Shown: positions 23,709-36,100 of the stretch, piece by piece
How positions within the stretch are numbered: the stretch's first letter is position 1
Layout: every line of letters begins with the position of its first letter
Origin: Paracyclopina nana
Taxonomy: Eukaryota > Arthropoda > Copepoda > Cyclopoida > Cyclopettidae
DNA length: 64,000 bases
Direction of reading: 5' to 3'
Assembly: GCA_019096065.1 (NCBI GenBank)
Contig: JAGUCH010000005.1
Location: forward strand, 2,914,001 to 2,978,000
The notes under the pieces: model-generated
What the model was told of the DNA's origin: nothing
The model's input: only the letters and a program-made list of their open reading frames with translations
Database searches by the model: none
Program-made: the position numbers and the translations under genes

Positions 23709-25733
23709 ATGGGCAAAGTGTTCCAAATCATGATGCCAAGCATCTACCAAGATCCCACACTCGCCTTGAAGCATCACAAGCGAACTAGGCTCAAAATGTC
23801 GAGCATCGGCAGCCTAATTTGTGCCTTGTGCTTCGGTTTGGCCACTCTAATCAGTTTAATCACGTGTTACAAATTCGGCTGGCTCTCGGCCGGACAAAAT
23901 GACAGCATTGTGACTTTTGTCAAGCAGCAGCATCCCAAAGACGTGTTGCAATTGCGGTCAGAAGAAGTGTTCATTTCAGTGAAAACCACTGAGAAAAATC
24001 ACAAGACTCGTTTAGCCAATGTGATTGACACTTGGTACACTTTGGCTCGTGATAATACCTATTTTTTCACTGATGCTCACGATGCCTCCGTAGAGGCCAA
24101 AATCAAGAAAGGACACTTGATTGTGACTCAGTGCGGGCCCAGCCATTCAAGGCAGGACTTGTGTTGCAAAATGGGTGCAGAATTCGATGCATTTCTCAAC
24201 TCAGACAAGAAGTAAGTATAAACTATTCGATTGAATTGTCAGTTAGAATGTACGCACGTCAGAGGCTAATAATGGACCCTTTTAGCTTTGTCGTTTTTTG
24301 CTTAAAAAGCTGATCTCCTCCATGTTTAGGAAGCTCTTAGTTTCAAAGATAACAGACATGTCTTTGAGTCAATAGAAGCTTTTTTCTGCAGCCATCAATC
24401 AAACTTGAGCTGATAATTGCTCGTAGACGAGGCAAAACTTATCAAGTTTGCCAAGCTTCTTTTGTTTACCCAATCATCTTTTGGCTGAGTGCTGTAAATG
24501 TGAATTCAGGTCAACCACTGCTGAAAAATGACTTCCAGCCTAATTGGATGATGTGCAGCCCATTTTAATTAAATATCTACCACAACAATCAACAACTTGA
24601 TCACGAGCTGGCAAAAAAGACTCAAATTAGCATGTAGCCAGGGCAAAAAAACGTGTGTGTGTGTGTGAGTCATGAGATAGTCCAACTCATGTTGTGATTG
24701 AGCTGAGGTGTTTTCAAAGAAAATATTGACTCCAGTGTAAAATGGCCCTGAGTATTATTCACCACCCTCCTGTCATTTTTCGAAAAATTGTTGATTTTAG
24801 CCTTGCTGTTGGTGTTGGGTTTTTGGCTCTAGAGTGTCAACTGTTTTATTGAAGCTAGTCTTGGCCTGTTAAGATTGAACAGGTGCAGCTTCAGGTGTTA
24901 ACTAGCTGCAATTGCGCCCACACACACCGCAGAGAACCTTTGCAGCATTTTTTAAACACAATTTTCTTGTTGTCTTTTTCAGGTGGTTCTGCCATTTCGA
25001 TGACGACAATTATGTCAATGTTCCCCGACTCGTTGAAAAATTGAACCAATTTGACCACAGACAAGATTGGTATCTGGGTAAGCCCGCCTTGCCAGAGCCC
25101 CTGGAGATTCCTGGCGACAGAGATACCAAGGTAATTTTTGCACTTTTCTTTATCTCCTCAACCAGTTCTTCTTAGCTTTGAGCTATGTATTTCAAGTGCA
25201 AAGGGGCATGCTATAACAATTATCTCCTCGGTTCTTTCAGCAGCAATCATCGTCTGATGTGCGATTCTGGTTTGCCACTGGAGGAGCTGGATTTTGTCTC
25301 AGTCAAGCGTTGGCACAAAAAATGATGCCGCTAGTTGGAGGTGGACGATTTGAGAGTGTGGGTGAAAAAATTAGGCTTCCTGATGATGTTGTCATGGGCT
25401 ATGTTGTGGAGCATTTGCTCCAAGTTCCCTTGACAGTGGTCGAAGATTTCCATTCTCATTTGGAGCCCCACAAAATGCTGCCCACCGATGACAGGCTATT
25501 TGAAGGGATCTCGTACTCATATTTTTCAAAGGAAGACCAGCCCATTTCCAATGTTCTCGACCTCAAGGGAGGGTTCACTTCTGAAGAAGATCCCACTAGG
25601 TATGTATAGCATATACAAAGTTAGAATTCCTGTCAATCAGCATTAGCCAATGTTTTTGTGCATTTTCAGATTCAAGAGTTTACATTGCGTACTCTTTCCC
25701 AACTTTGGCTGGTGCCCCAAAAATACAATTTGA
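23709..25733 (+). CDS. fng: Fringe, O-fucosylpeptide beta-1,3-N-acetylglucosaminyltransferase
   Basis: Four coding exons: 23709-24211, 24983-25130, 25241-25599 and 25670-25733. Junction phases 2, 0, 2 match. The product is 357 residues, within the usual Fringe range. It is a type II Golgi protein: basic cytosolic tail, signal anchor at about residues 33-53, then a luminal GT31 domain. Diagnostic segments are FISVKTT, CGPSHSRQDLCCKM, the DDD manganese/UDP site at 174-176 within WFCHFDDDNYVNV, ATGGAGFCLS, LPDDVVMGYV and a Cys-containing C-terminus. Fringe adds GlcNAc to O-fucose on Notch EGF repeats and so tunes its response to Delta and Serrate; this is known for the family. ATG 23709 is chosen because it leaves a basic tail before the anchor. 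ATG 23796 would give 328 residues with the anchor almost at the N-terminus. Introns are 771, 110 and 70 bp. Confidence 0.95.
24212..24982 (+). other. Intron 1 of fringe
   Basis: A 771-bp intron from GTAAGT to TTGTCTTTTTCAG. It contains a short (GT)n run at about 24653-24667. No other feature is seen. Confidence 0.85.
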
Positions 25734-25954
25734 TCTCAATTGTGCTGTCAATCAGAAAATGTCAAGATTCATCCAGATTTTGTTGAGCATACAATCAGCC
25801 TCGTATTGTATCATCATCACGCTTCAGAAGCACCAGCAGTTCTTTCAATTTTGTCTGTGATATCTGTTGAAAAACAAATTAAGAAGAAATATTTGTTGCC
25901 ATATACAACATTTACTATAAATAAGAAGAGAAAATGTAGCATAAATACAACCTC

Positions 25955-25960
25955 AATAAA
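25955..25960 (+). terminator. AATAAA poly(A) signal of fringe
   Basis: A canonical AATAAA lies 221 bp after the TGA at 25731-25733, in an AT-rich 3' UTR. Confidence 0.5.
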
Positions 25961-28900
25961 ACGTTGAGCTCCCATATAAAGGTGAGATAAGAAGCCAGCG
26001 TGTGTAGTTTCTTTTGAAAAATTTATCCCGTACACGTGTTGCAGCTTAGAAACTGCTAAAAAAGCCTAATCCTGCAGCTACACAGCAAGCATAGAAGTGA
26101 GATTACTAGAGAAGCCTTTTGGATGCTGTGTAATCTTTCATGTGCAAATTGAATCTACGTAAAGCCTTTTAAAGCTCGCATAACAACGGAAGAGTCTCCT
26201 GTTATTTGTTAATGGGCTCAAAAGTATGCAGAGGAATGCAGAATCCACTCCTTTAAAGTGTTGATTAGTCAGAAGTCAAAAAGCCACATTCTTGAGACTG
26301 GCACACTCATAAAACAAGCCCAGTTGACAATCCTTGAGACCTTTAACTAGCTACAGGCTATGGCAAGTGGCTATCAAGTTTCCAGGAAGATTAACAGCCA
26401 GAGCTGATTGATCAAGATTTGGCACCACAGCTCGTTTTCATGGCAATTTGACCAGGCAAGCTTGTTGCTGGTGGGGCATAACCGATTTTTGGTCAAGATG
26501 AGTGATTAATGAAAAATCTTTTGGAAAGATAAGGCGAAAAAGCAGGGCAATTTTCAATCAGTTAGATCTTCTGTCACTGATTGAGTGGTGGCGAGAAGAG
26601 GAAAATTGGCAATTATACTGATGATGGTTAACCAAAATAAGTGGTGGTTTGTCGTAATCTGACCCTGTGATGTGCTAGACGAAGTGGAGTGAAAAAATGG
26701 TCAGAATTAGCAGTTGCTGGACCAGAACGACCTGAACAATAGACTAATCCATATACTATACACAAAAGTAGGTCCCCGCACCAAGAGTGTGAAGTGCTAC
26801 TCTAAATTCCACAAACCAAGCAGGCAGCTTTAGCCACTAAAAATGGGGGCAAAAACAACGTAAATCGAGAACAACTGGTCAAGATTTGCTAGTAGTATTT
26901 TACTACAATTTGCTCAGGAATTCCGTCCTGGTGCTGGCTTATACCATATAGCGTTTTTCGACGACAAGGTAGTTGGCAAATAATCCTCAGAGAATGACGA
27001 TGCCCTAAAAGGGTTTTTTCAACAATTGAGAAAATGCTTTTCCCCTTGAGCCAAATTTTAAAGCTAGTTGTAGTAAAGTAGTAATCCTCTGCATGGCTAA
27101 AACTCATCCTTAGCCGAGAGGAAATGTTGGTTAGGTAAATCAGCCTCCTCGCTTTTACCGCTACACCGAACAACACGTTATTGCTCCTTATTTTCCACAG
27201 TAATTCTGCTTACAAACTTTAAGCCCAGTCAAAGCATGTCGTAATGAAATTCAATCTCTGGCTTAGCAGAGGTCTTAGACGAGTCATGTTTTAACACTGT
27301 TGTAAATTGGAAATGCTGCAGCGCGGAGTGGCAATAAAAGAGCCGCTCTTTAGATGGATGCTTTGGCTGCTGCCCCTAAAAAGCAGCGGGGTACTGTGTT
27401 CCAATAATCTCCTTGAAGAGAAATGAGAGAAAACTGCGAAATCGACACCTGGGTCGAGTGCATTAAGCTCACCGTCGTTGAAACAAAAGGGGAATTAACA
27501 ATAGAAGTGTCCCCAGTTAAAAGTGGCGCCATCTAGGACAAAGCAGGCCATTTGGGGCAACAGCTAGATGTAGTAGCCTCACTATTCTATTATGGTATAC
27601 AGTCGGTGGTGAAGAAGTGATGTCAACACCCAGATGGTGATGGAGAGGAATGGAGATCAGATAAATGGCGGACACTCAAGTCACTCACCAATAACTTCTT
27701 CTTCCAACTTAACTAGTTTGAAAGGAAAATTGGCCAAGACCCACTTATTATCTTATCTTGGAACTAAAACCCTCTTAACAAAAAGTCGAATGCAACCATG
27801 CTGCAATAAAATTTTGAATTCCTTCTTCTCCCAATTTCGTCCCCATTTTTAATTACCCCAATTAACTAGCACTTCGGCTCCTCTGTCGAAGAGGAACGGG
27901 GCCATAAATAAACAGACAACAACGCATCAGAAATGACGTATCACGTGGACACAGTGGGGACGCTGAGGTGCCGCGAGGGGCTGTTTACCTCGCGTTTATT
28001 GCCCAGTTGACCCCTGTGTGCAGCTGAAATTGTGTTGAACTGAAAATTGCCCAGTGTCATCCCAACGCAATTCCAAAAAGTTAAGGTTTTTCGAACCACA
28101 ACAACGGCAACCCAAAATTAAAAAGTTTGACCATGACGGCCATAAAAACAGCCGAATTTGCTGCTAGTGCTGCAATTACTATTGGTAGTTCCAGTCCAGT
28201 TTTTGACCTTGAAGTCCTTGGACTTGCCCAAGAGCTATGAGATGGTTTTAATGGTTCGACAGGGCGAGAAAAACTATAAAAACAGCAATCTAATTTTCTT
28301 CTGAAAGCAAACCTGGAAAAATGGGGTTCAATTTTGAGCGTCATAAAACGGGCTTAATTGCTCAATCTCGTTAACGTCTTTTTTGTGATATAATACTATA
28401 TATATGTGAGATTAGATGGAAATTGAAAATGAGGCCGACAAACTGGATGAAGAACAGCAAAAAACTCAAGTTGATGAGTCACAAAGCATGAATAAATGGA
28501 GCAAGGCAAAAGTTACCCAGCTTTTTGTGTGAAATTCAACCCAACTCAGGAGATTAGCAAGATATACGTATCTAGTTTAAAAAATCTCAAAAAAAATATG
28601 CAGCATGGCTAAGAAAACCGAATAATTCGATTTTTTCGGAGCTTTTCAGACCCGTTCGAATAAGTCATAAAAAAGATAGAGAAGCTAACTAGAGTTAGCT
28701 CGGTTTTTTCCTAGACACTTTTGGCTCTATTAGTACTAGTACCCTTTTTAGCATCTCGTTCAGTTATCTCCCTTACTGCAGCACGCGGGGAGGTCTTTTT
28801 CGTTGAAATGTTGCCTTGGGGGCTCGAGTAAGGCAGGAGTCTTTAAGGTCTCATTATAAGTGTCCCAAAGTTTCGTCATGTGTTTCAAAATTTACTGATG

Positions 28901-31900
28901 ACAGCATCTCATTAAACACATGTTCTGAAGCATTCCTCCTATATCAAAATGTTGTACAACCCCCACCGGGCAATAAGGCTTTAAAAGAGTCAATCAAACT
29001 GAGACGCTCAAGAATTTCCCATTTTGCACCTGCTTTGGGGTGATGATCATCATCATGATGAGCATCAAATTGATGAAGCGTTGTGCAACAAAGCGACGCA
29101 TTCCTTTTATCCTCTTTTCCTCTTTGATAGCCGGATACTCGTGAAAAAATGCTGGTGCTTGGGGATGGGTTGAAAAATTCCTGAATTATTTCTCACACTT
29201 CGCCAAGTGCAAAAAATTATTTGCTTTGCATTTTTGCAGAATCTGATAAATTGCATGCTACCATATAGGTTGTCTCATCTCAGAATTGATTAATGGTAGT
29301 CTATGCATGCGTATGCTTCTCACAAGTCGATGCATTTAGGAATTTATTATTATAGCCTCCGCTATAGTAATGAAATGACAGCCCAGCTTCTTCGTGTGTA
29401 CAAATTCGGTCCTCTTTGTTTGACTTTATTTAACCTCAAATGGTCCAACATTGTGGTTGATGATATCCATTCTTGGTGGACCTTTTGGCCGATGTCTCCA
29501 GAAGAGATGATTGCGGTAATTATAGCGCAAAATTGAGCGCTTTGAGCCAAGTCCACGTGTTCTTAAGCGTAATTTTTGAACATCTCATGCCAAAGACGAC
29601 GACCACGTGGTCTTTCTTTCTTTAATGGGCTCAAATGATGCATTTTCGGAGAACGAAGCAGTTCCACGACGACCACCCAGTGGCTCCTCTCTTTTTGAGA
29701 GCCTTCTTCTTCTTGAGAATTGACAAAAATTTGGACATTTCCTGTCCATTGAGAATGGTGTTCAAAATCCTCTCCACAATCGACTTTTTGCTCGTTTTTT
29801 TATCTCCTTCCACAGATCAAACAGTGTATGCAATTTGCTAGTGCCGTGAGCTATTTCATTTAGGATTTTTCATGCATTCAATAAAAAATGCCCTTTTTTC
29901 AACGAGTCATGCATGGCAAAAGTATTATTGGGTAGCGCATCCGTTTCCAGTGGGGGAATGGCAACAATTAGTAGATATGTTGCAGAGAAACTCACCAAGA
30001 CAAAAATGTAGCAATTCCTGCGTCATGTAGTCGCCGAATTTTCGGAATGCATATCAAATGAGTTCCCATGCAGAGTTTAGTTTCAGAAATGTGGGAACAT
30101 TTTGCAACAGTTTGCCTTTTCGTGATGTCAGGACAGTTGCAGCATTTGTCATGCAAAAATTCTACCCAAAAGTGACGATGCAGTGCACTGCATGCATATG
30201 CTGTCGTCTCCAAGAAATGTGAGAGGTGATGGGGGCTAACGAACTCTATTTTTGCTCCTAATTTAATTACAGTCAGAGAGAAAAGCTGAAAACTTGAGGG
30301 CAGAATTAATCATTTAAGGGAGGCTGGCCAAGTTTACAGCCGGTCGTAAAATTGGTGTAATATTGCCCCTTATCAGTATATCAGCTTATTGTGCACCTAT
30401 GACCAAAATATGGAATGAAACTGTATCAAGGTTGCGTGACTTTTTGCTGTATCTTTCCGGTTTAAAGCCGGATTCGTTATATGATGTAGTAAGGGCATTC
30501 GTTGACCTTTTTATAATTTTAAAAAAGGAAAACAGACATGCGATGGCTTTTTACAGTGAAGCAGTCTTTCCAGTAGTGCTAAAGAGCCGTGAGTGACAAA
30601 AGGAGATATTGTTGTCGGTTTTCCTGGAATATTGACTAATCCCAACGTCACGTGGAGCCAAGGTGAACAAGGAAAACCATGCAAGCTATGGCATCGTGAG
30701 ATACCATATTAAGCAACAATCTCTACATTGAGCTAAATTCCTAATGAAAATAATCCTTTTGCACTGTGATAAATCCTCCGAGTGCATCTTAATACAATGG
30801 ATGACGTATTTCGTCTACCTGCAGTTCCTCCCTTTGACAAATGGGAATTTGGCCTTGCAAGTGTGCTCAGGAGGCTTTCTCTCTTTTGTTCCTTGAGCAC
30901 CGAGTGTGTAGTAGTGGTAACAGAAACAGAGGGTAGTAACAAGGTCGAAAATGAGTACCATTGGGACTTGGTTAAATCGGCTTTGCGCTCTTCATCTCAA
31001 CTAGCAGCTGGCTCGGAGGAAAAGTTGTTCCGGTGAAAGCAATCGAACATCGTCAGTTTCAAATAGACTTTATATTTTCTTTCTCTTGTCCATAATAATC
31101 GCAGTACACAGGCGTTTTTCGTGTATGTTTTGTATAATATGGTGTATTTTTGTAGTTACGTCTAGCTACTTTCCCTAGTTGTAGTAGTATTTTTTAAGAT
31201 GTGCCAGTTGGCGCTATAATTTTTGTTCCGTCAAAAACACAGAATCCTTTGTACACATTTTCTTTTTTAATGGTGTGGTATTTTTTAGCTGAAAACCAAA
31301 AGAGAGAATTCACACATTTATACAATGCAGGGAAGAAGGGATGGCTGGGAATAATGTGACTACCAGGCATAGTAATAAAAACTTTGGTCCGACTCTTTTT
31401 CGATCAATTCCCCCTTATTAGAACATAAAGAAAAATTTGGTTTTGCAAACATGGATTGCTCTTGTGTCACTGTGGTGAGAAAGCAAACTCAGAGAGACAT
31501 CAAGCATTTAGAGACAGAGACGTATTATATACCAAACCAGTAATGGCTTTCCAAAAAGCAATTCTCTTTGAAGCAGCTACATAAATCAGGGTCGTCGCAT
31601 AGCCAGCATAATGCAAAAATTGCTACACTTAAGTATGTCAAAAACATACAGTTTTTTTGTATTTGCGTCACTCGCTCTTCATACCACGTTGGCGTAGTTA
31701 AGGTCAAAGACCACTTTGGCCACCAAGCAAATTGAATGTCTTCATACATATATGCTCAGTAATTATCACTTTCCAACAAAGTACACAACCTCTTCGTTTT
31801 CTTCTGATGATGTGCTAAACATGAAGTAGATATGATTCGATTTCCACACACAATTTGGGATGATGCACGCAATAATAACCTTGTATGATAGCAATATACA

Positions 31901-33148
31901 TCGTTGTGTGCATGATATGTCTCTCTCTAGTAGTAATAATAATAGTTTGTGTTCTCAGTTAGCAAGGAGGGAAGGAAATCTCCTTTCAAGAGCTTCAGAG
32001 CTTCTTACAAAATTATACAAAGAGGCGCTTTTCTGTCATGACAGTCTCTCTCTTGATGACAATAATCTTGTTTGGCCGTCCAACATTGATAATATTTCCG
32101 TTACAACAAAGCTACATATTACACCCTGCAGTTCATCCGGACATATTAGCCAAAGCTTGTCATAATATCAAATAAGATCTGCCTTGATGCCTGACATCTC
32201 CGAACAGCACAAAATTGATATTTTAGCCCTGGCTTCCCACAATGAGCTGCCTTTTTAGGTGGGTGAAGAATGATGCGCTATCTCAAAAAGTTATTACAGA
32301 AGAATTGCTTTTTCGAAACGTCAATATTAGCTGATATGGGCACTTGTAGAAAATAATGGGATTGGCACAAATATAATCCTCGATCATATCCTATAAGGAA
32401 TATTTTGTAAAAAGCTAAGCTCTTGATAGTAGGTGATACTATGGTAGTTTTTGAAATGCCTCACTAAAACCAAAAAAGCTGTCAATTGCAAATCGGTTCG
32501 AAATACTGACAATTGAAGGAACGGTCGTCATATTTCTGTATCGTGTACTTGTGGATAACGAATTGGTGAAAGCTAGTCATTTTTCAAAGCTGTGAGATCA
32601 AAAGAAGGCTGAGTGCAACAAATAGTGGGCCGTGATGCCCTTTTCGCCATGACGAGAACAAGCCCTTTGCAGTAATTAGCTATTCGGGGAAGGGATACAA
32701 ACACAGTATTAATAATACGAACTGGAATACTCAGCACATTGTAGTTGTACGTAGTAGTATTGTTAAGGTCTTCCTTCTAACTTCAAATATTACATTACTG
32801 TCAACAAGTTTGCGCGCGGTTCCTTAGGCTTCTTTTTTAGTAGTATCTCTTTGCTGCCTTATGTTGTTCTACAGTAATAATCTTCTATGCATACTCTACT
32901 ACAGTGCGTCAGCGCCAACCAATACAGAGGACTTTTTCGTTGCAACAAGCAGTATCCCTGGTGGCCATTCGCGTAGTATATCCAGTACAGAGAAGAACTA
33001 TTCCATAAGCGACGTCAGGATGTAGTTGTAATAAATATCAGCGAAGTCATCAAGGAGTTGGCCAATACTGCTCAAGAATATTTGGCTTGAGGGTGTGTCA
33101 GTTAGTGCTCGCCTCAAAAATGGGCAAGGTCTCAAGCGGATCGAGGTA
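25961..33148. other. Intergenic region between fringe and dimmed
   Basis: About 7.2 kb between convergent genes. It contains the candidate exon pair at 30.4-31.0 kb listed separately. It also holds a GC-richer non-coding patch near 27.94-28.03 kb, an 18-bp palindrome at 28683-28700 and an E-box palindrome GACCACGTGGTC at 29601-29612. Several 60-100-codon frames, including 28816-29043, 29303-29536 and 31860-32165 (all +), read like protein but cannot be linked with confidence. No RNA gene is recognised. Confidence 0.45.
30377..31036 (+). CDS. Candidate two-exon fragment of an unknown gene
   Basis: Exon X is 30377-30588: acceptor ATTGCCCCTTATCAG, donor AGCC|GTGAGT. Exon Y is 30825-31036: acceptor TTCGTCTACCTGCAG, TGA stop. 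Exon X ends in phase 1 and exon Y opens in phase 1, so the join is in frame and gives about 140 residues. X is helical-looking (SRLRDFLLYLSG, VRAFVDLFIILKK), and Y continues with WEFGLASVLRRLSLF. This resembles the alternation of HEAT/ARM-like helices, but I do not recognise a family. X needs an upstream phase-2 donor; the frame 28816-29043 ends at a compatible TTGGG|GTGATG, which is weak. AATAAA at 31374-31379 could terminate it. Chance is a real alternative. Confidence 0.35.
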
Positions 33149-36100
33149 TCAGACGGTCTGGATCCAGGTCTCCAATGAGTCGTCTTCAGGTGAGGCCGCC
33201 GGGGTCAAAATGGAGTCAAGGGTATGAGGCAACCCGCCCCCAGAGGAGGTCAGGGGAGGGGTCACAGAAGAACCACTCGAAAGAGAGGAGATGGTGGAGG
33301 CAGCTGATGGTGAGGGAGAATGAATTGACCGGCCCAGCTTGACTGGCAGAACAATCGTTGTGGGCTGACCGGCTGTCAGCTGATGCTGCGTCAGCTGTTT
33401 GTTTTTGACTGCTGCCGGGCTGGCACTGGCGCTGCTGGCCGTGCTAGCGACAGCTGATGCAGTAGGCCGAAGCTTTTGAGGATTGACTGGTGACAAATGC
33501 TGAAGACGGTGCTGAATGGCCAAATGGTTGTTGTTGTTGTAGACCAGCTGTTGCTGTGGAGGCTGAGACAGCTGCTGCTGAAGTGGTTGCTCCTCTTGCG
33601 GCTGATTTTGTGGGGCTGGCATCTCGTAAGGCTTTTCTTCCCCTCGCATCTCACCTGGAAATGAATGAATTATGGATTTTTCTCTTTCTCACATAGCTAG
33701 CCAGAGCTGACAACCCATCTGAAGTCGCTCAATTCAATCTCAAAAGAAATACACACTCACTCTCTGTGGACTGAATCTAACTTCATTTCCTTTTGATAAG
33801 AGAGAATAAGAAGGAGACTCAAAAAATTGAGATGATGATTCTAGCTCCGCCATTAGCAAATCCAAAGCTTTGGCTGTCAACTGAGATTTGTAATCTGCTT
33901 TGGTGGCAGGGGAGGAAATTATGCAGAGAAAAGGCCAAAAAGCTCAACTGACTCAAATGCTCCTCGCGGAGGAGGAAATGTGTTGACAAATCCAATTGAA
34001 AACTAAATGAATGCCCTTCGCTGATGTCTCATAAAAAGTAGGTACTTCTTCCATTCTCTTGACAAGAGTGTCAAGGGCCAACTTGCCAGGATGAGCTATT
34101 GGCGCTAGGGAAGATTACAAAAAGAACCAAGAGCTATTTAGGGCCTGCTTTACTTGGTGAGGAAAGAAGAAAAACAGGAAACAATTAACGAGCCTTTACA
34201 ACTAGGTCGCAAAGCTGTCGATACACAACTTACATATGACGTTGGTCAAAGCCATAATGTAGTTTTTGGCCAGAGAGAGAGTTTCGATTTTTGACAATTT
34301 CCTTGACTGGTGCACGTGTGGGATGACTTCTCGAAGTCCCTGGAAAATATAAAGGGGGAAAATTGTCAATTATATCTGATGGCGACATCAAACCCACGCC
34401 AATAATTCAGTCATAAGAAACCTATAAGCATTCGATTTTCCATCGCGACTTTCCTTTGTTTTAGTTTTCTCCCTTTGATTGCACGCATCGTCAAATCACT
34501 ACTACGAATGATGCCTTGTCCATGTATGGGTCGTTTTATCATATTTATCATAGGCGACTAAACAAGCGACCATATAGGTACTGTCAAGGGTATTGTAACT
34601 TTGTCCAATGAGGAGATTATTTTACTTTAGAAAGCAGAGCGTGTAACTCGTCAACCAACAAGAGTTTTAGCATACGGAAAGCGCTATGAAAATTAGCGTA
34701 CCGTTATTACGTATCAATTAGAGAAAGCATGCTTTATATCCCGTTCATGTGCTCACAAATTCCTTACGATAATGCACGTCGAACGCCTTATGGAAAGGAG
34801 AAAAATTGTCTTATGACAAGCACAAAAGTAAACTTCTGCTGATGCAGGTGAAATAATCAATGTTTATCGGAATTTTGCCCTAAATTTGTTAACTCGATTC
34901 CTGGTTCAACTAGTTGAGAAGCCCTTCTTAAGTGGTTTGACAGCAAAACTCCGCTGCCTTAAGACAATTTTTTACTTTCCGAAAAGCAACTTTGCACATG
35001 AACGGGATATTAGTCTTCTTAGTAAGGATTGAATTAAAGCCTAATTAGGCTCGGTTCGCTCACAAATTATGGAATTTTTTATTGAATTTTAAGTTAAAAA
35101 AGGATTTCTCAAGTTGCCTCGTAGATTTCTAAACCCACAGAATGCCTAGAATGATACAAGACAACTTTTAAGTTTTAATTGAAAAAATTCATAGCTTTTC
35201 AGCTGATGGTAAGCAAATAATTATCGTAATTTTTGTTTTTTGTTACTAGAAAAGTGCGTTGTTATACAAGAGAGCCGATGCCTCCCACACAATAATTTTC
35301 CATTTCCTGTGGAAAGTAATTAAATTAGGTCATATTTGGACATGAAATAGTAACGACGGCTCCAACAAGGAAAAACAGTTAATTCAGTAAACCAGATCAG
35401 AGCAGAAGGTTCAAAATCCACTACACGGAACCAGTTATGCAAGATGGAGCTGACCATGCGAACTAGCAGTGACCTTACTTTGGCTGCTAATAGTCAAAGG
35501 GAAAAGAAGCATAACAGTACAGCAGACTATTTGACCAAAAAAATAATTGCACAGTAGAAGGTTTACTGCTTGTGACATATCCAATTTCTGTCAAAATCGA
35601 TCAAAAAATGTGGTAATCACTGAACAGTACGGTTTTTCTTTTCATAAATAGCTGTTATCCTGGGAAAATATTAGCACGCACTCTTGAAGGGAAATGAGCT
35701 CTTTATTATTGTGGTAGTAGGCAGATGATGTCGTAACTTTCGGATGCAGAAGCCTCAATCGTAAAGTTCAGCCCTCCTTTACGATCAATTGAATCACATC
35801 AGCATCAGACGGGAATCTTAACCATCCATAACAAAAAAATGACAGCATGCAAAACTCGGCTTACTTCTTCTGAAAAAACTCTATAAGCCTTGCTAAGGAA
35901 CTTTTGCTCTACTTCCGTTTTATATTGTATATGAGTGGGTGACTGTAGAGTACTTTCACTTTGCTCCTAAAACTACGATGGCTTTCATTATCTGCTTTAC
36001 TGCTTTTCCAATCGATATAGCCTAGCACCCAAAAAATGGAGGCACGTTATTCCTTTCACCTTCATTCTCTTGCACAAAAAATCCCCTTCTCTATTCCCCA

